Shown here: in pieces, positions 33,393 to 45,400 of the stretch
Layout: each line of letters opens with the position of its first letter
How positions within the stretch are numbered: the first letter of the stretch is position 1
NCBI GenBank assembly: GCA_963920635.1
Contig: OY987299.1
Coordinates: 18,465,401 to 18,529,400 of the forward strand
Direction of reading: 5' to 3'
DNA: 64,000 nucleotides
From: Pseudeuparius sepicola
Lineage: Eukaryota > Arthropoda > Insecta > Coleoptera > Anthribidae
Position numbers and translations under genes: made by a program
The notes under the pieces: generated by a model
Told to the model about the DNA's origin: nothing
Seen by the model: only the letters and a program-made list of their open reading frames with translations
The model's database searches: none

Positions 33393-34374
33393 ACATTTTT
33401 TTTATTATCACTGCATTCTGCCTCTTAAATTTATCAGTTATTATCATTTTTAGTAATTGAACAATGGTTATTATGAAGACTATTAGAACAAATTAGTTAA
33501 ATGAGGCATAGGAAATTACAAGATTAGGTACATCATCATGATTTCTTTTTCCTTTTTTTTCTCAATGGGGGTTCAACATAACTACATATTCATTGGTTTG
33601 CACCACATTTTTGGGAAATATAATTTGGGTCGATTTATACATTTTTCTTTACGAATGAACAAATAGGTAATCAAAAACTGAAATTAGGCATGAAACCAAT
33701 CGAGTAAGTATCATGTATTTTTTGAAATTTTAACGCCGTAGGCATGCCTTAAAAATGAAGCCGAGAATGAATCATTTGTAGACCTAATTGACATTAAATT
33801 TTCGTTTTAATGTTAAAGTCCTGTTACAAAAAAACAGACTTACTCTGTGTATGTAATTTTCAACGATATAGTAGCATATTAAATAGTTATTTTATAGATT
33901 TGTATATCGTACCTATTATGCTTTGAGATTCTTGATACTTATATTTAGAAATAACCTAAATCGTATAAATAAACCGGAAACTTTGAATGTGCCGACAATA
34001 AAATATTTTTAAAATCATAAACAAAACAATTTGAAGTTGGTAATGTATCTATTCCTAGATATTGTTGGTAATATTTGTTTATTGTGGGTTTACTGTTAGT
34101 TGTCTGTTTTAATAACAACATGTTTTTCCTTTCCCGTATGTTCGGGGAGCGTATGCTTTCCAGGGGGGGGCGCCCCCCCTGGCTCCCTCTTAGTTACGCT
34201 AATAAAACCCGGCTAATAAAGAATTATTTAACTTTTCTACCTCATTACAGACCCTACAACAATTTAATCTGTCAGTATGAGCAGTTCGATAGATTTGACC
34301 AATGATAATAATAATTACTGTAATAATCATTTCCAGTTTGGGCTAGAACTAGAAATATTTTTTATAATAAAATA
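33393..34374. other. Non-coding, AT-rich
   Basis: No gene. A short palindromic GC patch 'aggggggggcgccccccct' occurs at 34161-34179. Confidence 0.5.
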
Positions 34375-35049
34375 CAGTGTGTCCCAATTTGATACTGGAC
34401 ACCTCAGAAATATATGAAGGGCAAGGGAAACAAATGGTCTCTATTTTTTTATTGGTAGTTCCAACGGAGAGTATCTCATAGGCGGTGGTATTTGGATGGG
34501 GTAATTGGCTGCTATATGATTGTTTAAAATAGCAAATTTTCAAGAAATCCTATTAGGGATTTTTCTACGACAAAATGTTATTCAGAAAACTTGTTCAGAA
34601 TGAAAAACTGAGTAGATTTGCAAAATTTCAAAAGTCTAGGCCTACTTTGATTTTTAGCTTTTTTGCATTTTTTCCCCAATTTTTTCTTAGAAATGTGTCC
34701 TTTCTGGAGCTTTCACGTCAAAATATTATTAAGGAAACTTGTTCATAGTGAAAAAATAAAATGTTGACGTGAAAGCTCCTAAAAGGATACTTTTCTAAGA
34801 AAAAAGTGGGAGATAAATCTAAAAATCAAAGTAGGCCTAGACTTTTGAAATTTCACGAATCCGCTCAGTTTTTCATTCTGAACAAGTTTTCTTAATAGCA
34901 TTTTATCGTAAAAAAATCCCTAATGAAATAATACCCCATCCAAATACTACCGCCTATGAGATACTCTCCCTTGGGACTACCAATAAAAAAATAGAGACCA
35001 TTTGTTTCCCTTGCCCTTCATATATTTCTGAGGTGTCCAGTATCAAATT
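34375..35049. mobile_element. Foldback element, family FB-3, right end truncated
   Basis: The left end CAGTGTGTCCCAATTTGATA follows TA. The arms carry 'caaatggtctctattttttt' and 'gagtatctcataggcggtgg', mirrored at 34940-35045, and inner 'gttcagaatgaaaaactgag' mirrored near 34865. The terminal ~15 bp of the right arm are lost where the next repeat begins. Confidence 0.8.
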
Positions 35050-35067
35050 TGTTTTTGTTTCAAGCGA

Positions 35068-35824
35068 TCGCCACTGGCGCTACACGACGAAACATATTTA
35101 CCCGGTGGTTTTAGTTAAAACACCATTGTTGCAGAATCTTTTATAAAATAAAAACATGCAAATATGTCTGTTACAACGAAGTGAATATTCAAAATAAAGT
35201 AAAATATTTGTTTGTTAAGTCCCTCTAATTTGACAAGTTCACATGGCATATTTCCATACATTTTCTTAAGAAAAGCGAGTCTAAAAAGCAAGCAAGAGCA
35301 TTTGGTACCTTTTGGTTTGAAACGCAGTCTGGCTAGTTGTAGTATGTGAAAGCATAAAACGCATTAGATTTTTCAGTTTCTTCTTTATATGGAGGACTAT
35401 TAGTTCGCTTTGGAGCTATAAACAAAATTTTCTATTTTCATTCCTGCATACGTTAAAAAATACTCTTCCAAAATAATATCTTTAATTTTCGCTTCTTCAG
35501 CTGGTTGACCAGAACCATAATTCCAAAATAGTGTTTATTCTTCTGCAATTAACCTAATGGTCTGTGCATACCATTTTCTTCATGTGCGCGAAAATTTCAT
35601 GTTATCACAAACAAATCTACCTCGGAAAGCCGTATTAATAGGATAAAACTGCCAAATACTAGACGCAAAGACAATTCGTTACCGTAAAAAGAAAGTAAAT
35701 CGTAATAAAGCTGGATATTTAAAATGTTGGATTTTTTAAACGTCAGAAACTGACATCCCAATAGCCACAGAATACCCCCCTATAACCTATAATAAGTCGC
35801 CATTTTTTTCGTCGTGTAGCGCCA
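35068..35824. mobile_element. Repeat family C, copy 1, with short TIRs
   Basis: It begins ggcgctacacgacgaaa and ends tttcgtcgtgtagcgcc (17-bp inverted ends). The inside matches 41930-42645 ('agaaaagcgagtctaaaaag', 'ttagatttttcagtttcttc', 'cagaaactgacat'). No ORF of note, so non-autonomous. Confidence 0.75.
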
Positions 35825-36589
35825 CCCCGATCCGTAAACAACAATGAAATATGACGGCATGCTCGGGTCTTTAATATAGTGTTGGTCCAGGTCTAACGAT
35901 TCCAAACATTACAATAGAACAACTGTTGTTTATTAGATTATGATAAATATAAGCAGCTAAATCTAATATCCGTCCCAAATGTTGTTTAGCTCCCGAACCT
36001 ATTCGATTCATGCCCAATGTTTGCTTGCGACTTTGGAGCTCAGACGCCGTCGTCGCGTCGACGTGGGTTTCGGGGGGGGTCGTATAAGTTTGCACAGGGG
36101 ACCGACCCTCGCGCCTCGCTCACCACCCACCCCAAATAAGGAATTCATTACCGGCTATAAAACAGTGCAGAGCAAACCGACTTAATAACCGTTTAAGCGC
36201 GATGATCTATCACCCCCGTCGACGTCCTCCTCTTTGTGTCCCGGTGTATCGCTGCCACGCAAATCCGAGATATAGGGCCGCCATGGGCGTCCACGGAGCA
36301 CACAGCATTAGGAACAATATTTTTATTACTATTATCCTTTGAATAAAAAACCTCAGGAAGGAGCTTGTTTGGGATTAACGTGCGACCGGAATATAATGGC
36401 GGAATGTCATTTCCGGTTCTCACCCTTAAAGGTCATTAGGTTGGGTTTCACTTTAAAACATAATAACTTTGATGTGTACCACGCTAAATTAAAGTTCCAC
36501 AAATAATTATGTTCTAGATTTACTATGGACTAAACTAATGCGAAATTTAAAAAACTACTTTCGAGAATAAAAGAAACTTTCGTAACTTT
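35825..36589. other. Non-coding with GC-rich patch 36000-36130
   Basis: The patch contains 'gacgccgtcgtcgcgtcgac' and a G8 run. No supported gene. Confidence 0.4.
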
Positions 36590-36597
36590 AGAAATAC

Positions 36598-37602
36598 CAG
36601 GGACTCTTTAAAGTAAGGGGACCCAGCATTATACTTTCCAAAGTGAAGCCCATTCCTTCCTCCTAATGGTCTCAGTGATGCCATAAGTATTGCATTTTAT
36701 TGGAGAATCTACTTTGATTGTTAGTAAAAATTAATAATGGTTTCCATGATTTCCAAAAATTAGACTTGACAATGTTGTGTCTACAAGTGCAGAATATTGT
36801 AACTGTCAAATGAAAGAAATTTATTTTATAGTTGAAATTGATTTCCAGCAATTATTTCCATGAATTTAAGTAATAGCAGGTAAGTATGGTAAGTCAGTGC
36901 CGATTTTGCTTATTTAAGAATTTGTCGCTATTGCACTTTCTTACCAGGTAATACCAGGTATACTTGAACTTTCTTCCCTTGTTGACGTGTCTACCCAAAG
37001 AACTTTCACAGATTTCGGGATGGACTATAAGATTAGGTCTAGTCGTTCTAATCATATAGTTTTTCTAGGTGTTCATTATAAAATTTTTGTAATTTTGTTT
37101 CTCTCCCAAGGTACCTCACCAACTTAAAATAAACTTGTAGTCGTAGATAAAAATTCTTTAAAAAAAGAACTGAAGCTACCTGATTAATGGTTTAAAATTT
37201 ACGAAATACGATTTTTGTTTTGAACTACCTACATATACGTTATGCCCACGTAATGGAAATTGTAGGATTATATAAGGTGATACAGGAAAAATCTGGTTGC
37301 AATTATTGGGACTACTACAGGGGGCCGCATTACCTTTAATTGACACATCTGAGTATCTGGAAGTTAGAAAACTTAAAAATTCTGAATTATGATGAGAAAT
37401 ATTTTGCCTCCTTTAAAATCTATAGCACTGGCATGTCACATAAAACCTGATGGCAGTTGGACACTGACATATAACATAACCTTGTACCAGCCCCCTTGTG
37501 GTCTCCTTGAAGTCGACAGAAAACAAACTTCCCCTCAAGGCTTCACTTTTCCTATGTGATAGACTGTGACATGCTGGGTCCCCTTATTTTAAAGAGTACC
37601 TG
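36598..37602. mobile_element. hAT-type MITE with 8-bp duplication
   Basis: The ends are CAGGGACTCTTTAAAGTAAG and, reversed, CAGGTACTCTTTAAAATAAG. AGAAATAC is repeated exactly at 36590-36597 and 37603-37610. Length is 1005 bp with no transposase. Confidence 0.88.
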
Positions 37603-37704
37603 AGAAATACTTACTTCCTATATATATGTTTTGGAGAAACTGTTAATACATTTTCCTTCTCAACCCTTAATACAAAAACAAACGGCTATTATTTTTCTTA
37701 ATTT

Positions 37705-37792
37705 ATCACTCATTATAACCCCAATGCTAAGAAAATACCACTCCTGCTGCGCAGTCGTGGTATTTTCAGCTTTGGGATTATAATTCGTAAAA
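37705..37792. repeat. Imperfect hairpin
   Basis: 'cattataaccccaatgct' with 'gaaaataccac' pairs with 'gtggtattttc' and 'agctttgggattataa' around 'tcctgctgcgcagtc'. Confidence 0.7.
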
Positions 37793-37799
37793 TTAACGA

Positions 37800-39294
37800 A
37801 ATGTATTATCGATAATAGGCAGACCACTTGTTATATTACCCCTGAATATATCGCAGTATCCTTTTAATAGTTGATATTTTCGAAAATATCGCAAGTAGAA
37901 AGTACAAGTGGTGTCAGGTGTGGGGTCAGGTGTGGGGTCTTTCAATTCATAGATTAATAAAATAAAGTAGTGTGGCCTATAAAATGCGACTGGAAACAGG
38001 GGAAGTTTGTTTCAATATGCAGAGGTCTAGGGATATTTGTTTTCATACAGAGTTCCGGAATATCTTGTGGAAAATAAAACGTTAGATCCCTATCTCTTCA
38101 TTTTGATTTTTGTTTCCCCTAAAATTATTGCTAAACCCATATGTAACTCGGCTATACTGAGCGACTTGGAACTGTTCCTGTATTTTTAAAGAGGCCAAAG
38201 AATGTGCATTTAAATTTATGTTTTTTTATGGAAAAAAATGAGAGACAGAAAACCTAAGGTTCCTATTTTTTTCGAAAATGCAAATGGCAATGAAGGAAAT
38301 GTTGTACCTATTAGTAAATGCCACCTCTTCCCCTCACAATCAGTCAAGCATGTGATGCTTCTCAGGGTAGTTTCTCCAACGGTAGATTGTAGATTCAAGT
38401 TTCCGGTACATCTCTAATAAGTGCCCAAACGCTCTACGCTCTGAAGCAGGCCACACACCGAAGAAACAGGAAGCACGAAATATACTATATTTCGTAAAAT
38501 AGGACGACATAGAGAAGCGAACTCTGTTGAAACTTGTTGCATGAAATAGATTCTGTTATATATATTATTCTTCTTGGTTTCGAGTTATTCGTATTATTTG
38601 ATTATTTGAGCAAAGCCTAATGTAGTAAATGTCTGCAGACATTTTATAAAATGATTTAAAATTGTCTGGATTTTCACTAAGTTCTTTTGACACTACATAG
38701 AAACAATTTTATAGAGGGATGTTTCTTAAGTTCTTGAGTTGTGAACAGGATATACCTATAACTTCCTAAAAGAAACGGTTTTTTTTTGTACCATATTTGA
38801 CAAAACTCAAAAATAAGGTAGATATAGAAATAGAAAGTTACAATTTTAAATACTACACCTGAGAATTAAAAATACTCTTATACAGGGTGATTTTCAGTTG
38901 TATTCTATTTTATATAACTTTTTATCCACAGCCGCCTTGTTTTCGATATACCTACATGGTGTTTAAATTCTCAGCAATTTTAACGTTTAATTCTTTATTT
39001 TTCTAACCGTTAAAGGTGGATTCGTCAAGTTCCAACTGAGATTTAATTTCTAAAAAAAAACCTTCAGTTGTGGCTAATAATTTTCAAGAAAGTGAAATAA
39101 TTAAAGTGGACAAATGTGTTGTGGGAGGAAAACACCTAGGCTTAAGGAAGGTGCTGTCCCAACAATTTTTGAGAATGTGCCAAAATATTTGAGTGCATTG
39201 CCGTTTAACTCTCAGCCCAAAACAGCTGAGGCAGGTTGAAAATTTTAATAGATGGAAGAAGACTCGACAAATTGTTAAGAAATTTGTTTTTTTT
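37800..39294. other. Non-coding
   Basis: A foldback-like end CAGGGTGATTTTCAG starts at 38883. A short direct duplication 'gtggtgtcaggtgtggggtc' occurs near 37909-37940. No gene. Confidence 0.45.
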
Positions 39295-39905
39295 TTTTAA
39301 TCGGCAGTGAAGTGTCCCAAAATCGTCATTAAAAGCTCAGAAATCGGCACTGAAGTAGCCCATTATTGTACGATTTTTTCAATAAGTAGGCCTTGGCGAG
39401 ATGTAAGCATCAAACGTCAGACGCGGAGCCATCGCCCGTCAAAAGTGACCAAATATTCAAAACTCGGCCAATAAAGGCCCATTTAACTATTCGTACACAT
39501 TGCTAAATTGTTACCTATAAATATAGCAGCGCAATCTATCAGTATAAATATTTTAGTAGGTTTGAGTATCAATAGATTTATTATGGAAGCTGCACAACAA
39601 GCAGCAGTTTGGTCTTTCTGTTCGAAGGTCCCGTGTCTTGTCATACTTGACCTAGGTAGATCGATCGTCAAAGTCAAGCAACGCCGCGCGCAGTTAGTTC
39701 ATGGCCGGGTGATCCCGTATGATTATTTTCTTGCCTAATTAAACATTTTTTTTTCCGATTTCAAAAAAATATAATATGTACCTCGGCACTGAATTTCTTT
39801 TTATGACTCATGTGGTTTATTTGCCAGGGCCAGAGGCCTCGGCAACTAAATTCCACATGAGTCATAAAAAGTTGTACTTCAGTGCCTTGGTACATACATA
39901 AATAA
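39295..39905 (+). mobile_element. Repeat family D, copy 1
   Basis: Shared with 44675-45245 (reverse), 52355-52570 (reverse, partial) and 31065-31150. It contains 'aatcgtacaataatgggc'-type, 'cttttgacgggcg' and 'gcaacgccgcgcgcagt' blocks. The end has an interrupted inverted repeat: 'tgactcatgtggttta' ... 'cagaggcctcggcaacta' ... 'ccacatgagtca'. No coding capacity; class not determined. Confidence 0.6.
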
Positions 39906-40189
39906 CTATTTTCTACCTATCTCCAAAAATGCCTTTTATTATATGTATAGGACTAAGTTGGTCACGTGACTACGCGATTATGCGTTAGCGCCATGGCCTG
40001 TCTTTATCGTTGGCCTCGGCAACTGGGACAGTGACGTCAAGCTATATGATACAGCTATCCGCGAATTCAAACACATGCATCAGGTTATTGCTGTTGCCGC
40101 AAGTTTTTCTACGGAAAATATTGTTCGATTTTGTTGTATTTCCCAGATTATCGAGTACTATACGCGCGCTTATTGTTTCGCCTCAGTTT

Positions 40190-40520
40190 CTGGCTACGCG
40201 TCCCGGCGCCCATGCGTCGCGGGCGTCGTAATCCGCACGGCTAACGGCCGCGTCCGCCAAAATAATTTAATTAAAATCAGATCGGATCGGGCGGGGGTCG
40301 GTTTTTAATTTCGACCGGGGTCGTAAACAACGCGCCGATCGGGCCGGACGGGGTTGGGATATTGGATTATGCTGTCAATACGGCCGTGACCCGACGGGCC
40401 CCGCTCCGTCGTGTTATTATCGGCGGATTAGGGGCACGTCGCACGCGTAATCGGGCTGAACGCGGAAAGGCGATTAGTTGGTGCTGGCGGAATAACACCA
40501 GTCTTGGTTTTTGGCGTGTG
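40190..40520. promoter_or_regulatory. CpG-rich island
   Basis: GC/CpG-rich with 'cgatcgggccggacgggg' and repeated 'cggatcgggcgg'-like strings. It ends where an FB-1 arm begins (40538). No supported gene. Confidence 0.3.
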
Positions 40521-40537
40521 CTTAAAATTCAGCTATA

Positions 40538-40990
40538 CAGGGTGTTTCATCCCCGTAAAATTTCTATTCTCCATCCGATTTTAGCCGCGTTTTTTTCTAA
40601 AAATATGCCACAAAAAACGTTGGTGCAAAATTTCAGGTCTTAATGTCAATTTTCAAGGCCTACTACAATTTTTTTTTCTAGTAAAAAATGACGAAAACCA
40701 TTTAGCGATTTTTTTATTTAAAACCTGACACAGCGTTAATTAGAACAACCTAAAACCCCCGTATACCAAATTTGAACAAAAAATATACAGGGAGTTTCAT
40801 TCTGCAGGGTGTCAAAATTGAGCAAAATAGGAATTTTAAAGGCATCTGGAGAGACAAGTGTGCCATGGAATCCCGTCAAAACAGATGAATGATCAACAGG
40901 ACTACTCAAAGTGTTGGTGTGCAAAGATTCAATACAAAAATGTACAGGGTATTTTTCTCTGGGCGATGTCAAAATGCTGATTTTTTTATT
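40538..40990 (+). mobile_element. FB-1 foldback, single arm
   Basis: It starts CAGGGTGTTTCATCCCCG after TA and follows the FB-1 arm through 'aaccatttagcgattttttt', 'tatacagggagtttcattct' and 'tcaacaggactactcaaagt'. It runs directly into the loop-derived tandem array at 41007. Confidence 0.7.
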
Positions 40991-41006
40991 AAACTTTATT
41001 TTGGTC

Positions 41007-41467
41007 AGGAGTGCTCTGGAATCATTGAATAAATATTAATAAATACAAAAGCAATTTATTTCTTTACATCATCCAACCAACAAATAAAAATAATTCAAAT
41101 TGTTGGACCTTTATCAATAAAGTCACTGTCTAAGATTATACATTTTCTGTGCGTTTCCTGTTGTGGCAGGAGTGCTCTGGAATCATTGAATAAAAATATT
41201 AATAAATACAATAGCACTTTATTTCTTTACATCATCCAACCAACAAATAAAAATAATTCAAATTGTTGGACCTTTATCAATAAAGTCACTGTCTAAGATT
41301 ATACATTTTCTGTGCGTTTCCTGTTGTGGCAGGAGTGCTCTGGAATCATTGAATAAAAATATTAATAAATACAATAGCACTTTATTTCTTTACATCATCC
41401 AACCAACAAATAAAAATAATTCAAATTGTTGGACCTTGTTCAATAAAGTCACTGTCTAAGATGATAC
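41007..41467 (+). repeat. Tandem array of the FB-1 loop, ~162-bp unit x 2.9
   Basis: Units start 'aggagtgctctggaatcatt' at 41007, 41168 and 41331, each running through 'aaattgttggacct' and 'aagtcactgtctaagat' to 'cgtttcctgttgtggc'. The single-copy form is in the loop of the element at 1446 (about 1912-2070). Confidence 0.9.
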
Positions 41468-41929
41468 ATTTTTATAATGATTATGATAATAATCTACGAG
41501 AATGAAAGTCACGTTTTCAAGGGCTTTTGGTGCATTTAGATATCTACCAGTAAAATTTTCATAAATGCCAATTATTTATTATTTGCGTGCCTAGATACAA
41601 CTAAATTCAAATGAATAAAACCATAAAACTTCCTGATTTCAAGGTGGTTACGTTTAATCGCGTAAAATTGTTAGGTATAACACTTTCCAACGGTCCAAAC
41701 CAAAACCCTGGAAGACAGTATAGGAACAATGTCTCTTTTGATGGCCTTAACCCACTTTTGGGGTCATTAGGGAGGAAAAAGCGGACATTTTAGGACCGCC
41801 TTTGTAGTTTCCCTTGCAGTTGGGAACGGAACACGTCCACGCCATTATTTAAAAAAGTAACCTAAAACCTATAAACTAAAATTGAATTTTAATCACTTTA
41901 TTCTGAATCACTGCTATTTTACCACCGTA
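41468..41929. other. Non-coding
   Basis: Nothing recognisable. Confidence 0.4.
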
Positions 41930-42645
41930 TTAATAAAACTACATGTCCTATATATCGTGTTAATGAGTGTTACAACAAATTTAACATCCAAAATAAAATA
42001 AAATGCTTGTTTGTTATGTTCTTTTAATTTGACAAGCTTACAAGGCATACATTCATAGATTTTATTAAGAAAAGCGAGTCTAAAAAGCAAGCAAGGGTAT
42101 TTTGTCACCTTTTAATGAAGTCCATGGCTAGTTGTAGTGTAAGTAAGTATAGAACCTCCGATCTAGATATTTGATGGGAGTATAGAACGCGTTAGATTTT
42201 TCAGTTTCTTCTTATTAGTGGACCATTGGTTCGCTTTGGGGCTATAAACAAATTTTTCTATTTTCATTCTTGCATACGTTACAAAATACTGTTCCAAAAT
42301 ATAATATCCAGAATTCTAGCTTTTTCAACTGGTTGAACAGATCGTCCCTTAATTCCAAAGTGGTGTTTATTCTTCAGAAAATCACATAAAGGTCTGTGCA
42401 TACGATTTTCTCCATGAGCATGGAAATTTCATGTTATCACAAACAAATCTACCTATAAAAGCTCTGTTAATATGACAAAACTGCGAAATATTGAAAGCGA
42501 AGAGAATTCGTGACCGTAAAAAGGACGGAAAAGCTGGATATTTAAAATATCGGACATTCAAAACGTCAGAAACTGATATACCAATAACCACAGAATACCT
42601 CCCTATAACCTATAATAAGTTGCCATTTTTTTCGTCGAGAATTTT
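41930..42645. mobile_element. Repeat family C, copy 2
   Basis: Collinear with 35100-35815 at moderate divergence, ending 'gttgccatttttttcgtcga'; its first TIR is degraded. Confidence 0.65.
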
Positions 42646-42680
42646 TCTCTATCAGTAGGTATACGTTTTTCGATTTTTTT

Positions 42681-42720
42681 GTAGCTCCGAAGAAGACGCG
42701 GAGTGTGTCGAAACGTCACT
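42681..42720 (+). repeat. Penelope-type 3' motif, hammerhead-like remnant
   Basis: 'ccgaagaagacgcggag' followed by 'tgtgtcgaaacgtc' has the layout CxGAAGA-stem-GAAAC of a degenerate hammerhead core (stem GACGC/GTGTC with one mismatch). Similar strings occur at the ends of Penelope-like elements. The conserved CUGAUGA box is mutated. Confidence 0.35.
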
Positions 42721-42729
42721 ATTGATTCG

Positions 42730-43610
42730 CACAGTGTGTCCAACTTAATGCTCGATATTTTAGGAATTAACAAAGGCATCGTATCACTAGACCCCTTTAT
42801 TTACCTATTTCGCGCTTCCAAAATATGCCTCACATCCTAAACGTCTAGCGGTACTAACTTGTGCATGTTGTCAAATTTGCAAAATAATATTTCCTATAAA
42901 CATATTGTTTTGTAGATAGCTAATGTTACGCAACAATTATTGACAGTCTTATAGATGGATATTTATTTATTTATTAAAAAAATAAAAAGTCTAAACAAAT
43001 ATAGGTAATGAGCTGTAATAAATAAAGACATTCCAAGAAAACATATTTTGCACTTTGTTTCTTTCAATTTATCACTTTACCTCATTCTCATTACATGGGG
43101 AGTGTCGAAAGAATGCATTAAGTATGTCAAAAACCCAATAAAACGAAAAAATTTCCGAATATAAGATTTGAAAAAAATACCTGTTGTACCAAAAAAAAAT
43201 CTAACCAAGATAGTATCCAATAACAAATAATTTTCTTACGTTTTGCATACATTATATAACTTACTCCCATCTTCCCCTACTCATATAACTTCAAAGTAAA
43301 AAATTGACATTTTCAATTAAGAACACTTGGTTTAACCTGGTTTAATCGTAATGTGTAATATATGGGTTAGTAATTAATTAAAATCTCACGTATTATAACT
43401 TTTAACTAAATTATTGAATTACCAACTTCATGTTACGCCACTGGCGAGAGATTTGACTGGGGTCAATGACACGCTAGTTCATGTAAACAAAAAAGACAGA
43501 GAAATCATAGGAATTGGAGAGAGATGAACGGAACATTGTGTTTGCCGCAGGCTAATTGTATTTCAACAATGAGTTGCTGGGTCTAGTGGATACGATGCCT
43601 TTGGGAATTA
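42730..43610. mobile_element. Decayed foldback
   Basis: 'ggaattaacaaaggcatcgt' at about 42764 is mirrored by 'acgatgcctttgggaattaa' at about 43590, flanking ~800 bp of AT-rich sequence. Confidence 0.5.
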
Positions 43611-44200
43611 ATGACTTTATGGCTTATCGTGCCTTTGAATAAAGAAGAAGAAGAAGCCCAGGAAGGAGCAAATTTGGACCCGGGACAGTCTCTGCATATG
43701 GCTGGATGCCGTTTCCGTTTTACAGTGGCGCGCACCTTTGAGTTGTTTCGACGAACTAATCGAGGCAGAAATCCTCATTTTTCGTGAAATCAGTATCTAC
43801 AATACAGGCAAAAAATTATAAGGCACGTTTATGTCTTTAAGTTTAGGAATCCTTCATAATATAGCAATTCTAATTTAAAATTGTGTATGGTGTATGGTCT
43901 CAAAAGTTAATTTCAATTAAAAAATTACCTACTTACCGATGGATTATTATCCTCAAACATTTTAGTTTTGGCCTTCAGGGAAGTGCCACAAGCCGCACAG
44001 CTAAGCATAATCATTGATTAAGGTATTATTCAATGGCATAATGACTCGGAAAAGTAAATACCACACCACATACCATACTACTAACGGCGATTTCCGTCTC
44101 ACGAATTTTATAATACACATATAGAGCTTTGGCTCCTTTCCGGGATTCTTTATTTAAAGTACCTATCGTGCAAATCGCATAGATTTAGAGAGCAACATCG
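43611..44200. other. Non-coding
   Basis: No gene; short (gaa)n run near 43650. Confidence 0.4.
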
Positions 44201-44204
44201 TTTC

Positions 44205-44450
44205 GATTCCGCGAAGGAGCGACAAGCGCCGAGTACGGCGGGACCGTCAGTAAATATCCGGCCACAAAAGGGCTGCGCGTTCGTCTGTCAAAAATATTTA
44301 TTTTAATTTGAAATACGGCCGCCCCGGCGACGTGGAAAAATCGGCCCGGCTCAATTTGTTCGCCGTTATTTAGTGATCGGAGGCACGCGAGCGCGCGCCA
44401 GCCAACATGGCCGCCCGATGGGCGCCCAGCCAGCGATTTGTAACACGAAT
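44205..44450. promoter_or_regulatory. CpG-rich island
   Basis: Contains 'cacgcgagcgcgcgcc' and 'gcgacaagcgccgag'. A 121-codon - strand frame spans it but shows no known domain and reflects base composition. Confidence 0.3.
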
Positions 44451-44674
44451 TTTGTATAACATATAAACCGCAGTAGCGTATAGCTGTGCGATGGGGTCTT
44501 GTTAAAGAAGCTTCTGTGTGAGGTTCCCATTGGACCGAGAGAAAATTCACTAAGTATATCTACGATTTAATGAAGAACAACTAAAGAGTTAGACTTTTTT
44601 GTAATTTGGTTTACGAGGTCATTTATACAGTGTGCCAAATAAAGTCTAAATCATATGGGAACAGTTATTTATGT

Positions 44675-45400
44675 ACCATAAGGCACTCTAGTTCAACTTT
44701 TTATAACTCGTGTGTAATTTAGTTGCCGAGGCCTCTGGCCTAGGCAAATAAACCACATGGGTCATAAAGGAACTTCAGTGCCGAGGTACACATTTTTTTT
44801 AATCGGAAAAAAATGTTTTATTGGGCAAAAAAATAATCATAAGGGAATTGACTGTGCGCGGCGTCGCTCTATTACCTATAGGTCAAGTATGAGGAGGCAC
44901 GGCACTTCCCAACATAAACTCTAAACTGCTGCCTGTTGTGCAGCCTCCATGAAAACTAGATTGATATTCAAACCTATACTAAAATATTCATAGGTACTGA
45001 AAGATTGCTCTGCTATATATGTAAATTTCGCAATGTGTACGAAAAGTTAAATGAGCATTTATTGGTCGGGTTTTGAATATTTGGTCACTTTTGACGGGCG
45101 GTGGCTCCACTTTTGATGCTTAGATCTCGTCAAGGCCTATACTTATTGAAAAAATCGTACAATAATGGGCTAGTTCAGAGCCAATTTCTGAGCTTTTTAA
45201 TGACGATTTTGAGACACCACTGCCGATTTTAAGAAAAAAAATTTATTTGTAGAATTATTTAAAATTTAACTTTGCCAGCAGTTTGTGCTTCTATAGGGTC
45301 AAAAAATGACGTAAGTATTCAAAAAATGATCACGTGACTATCGAAAAACTTATTAGAGTTATTTTGTGCACCAAGGCACTGAATAAGTTAAACTTTTTAT
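44675..45400 (-). mobile_element. Repeat family D, copy 2
   Basis: Reverse complement of 39295-39905, with the same terminal inverted motif and internal blocks ('tattgaaaaaatcgtacaat', 'cacttttgacgggcgg'). Confidence 0.6.
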
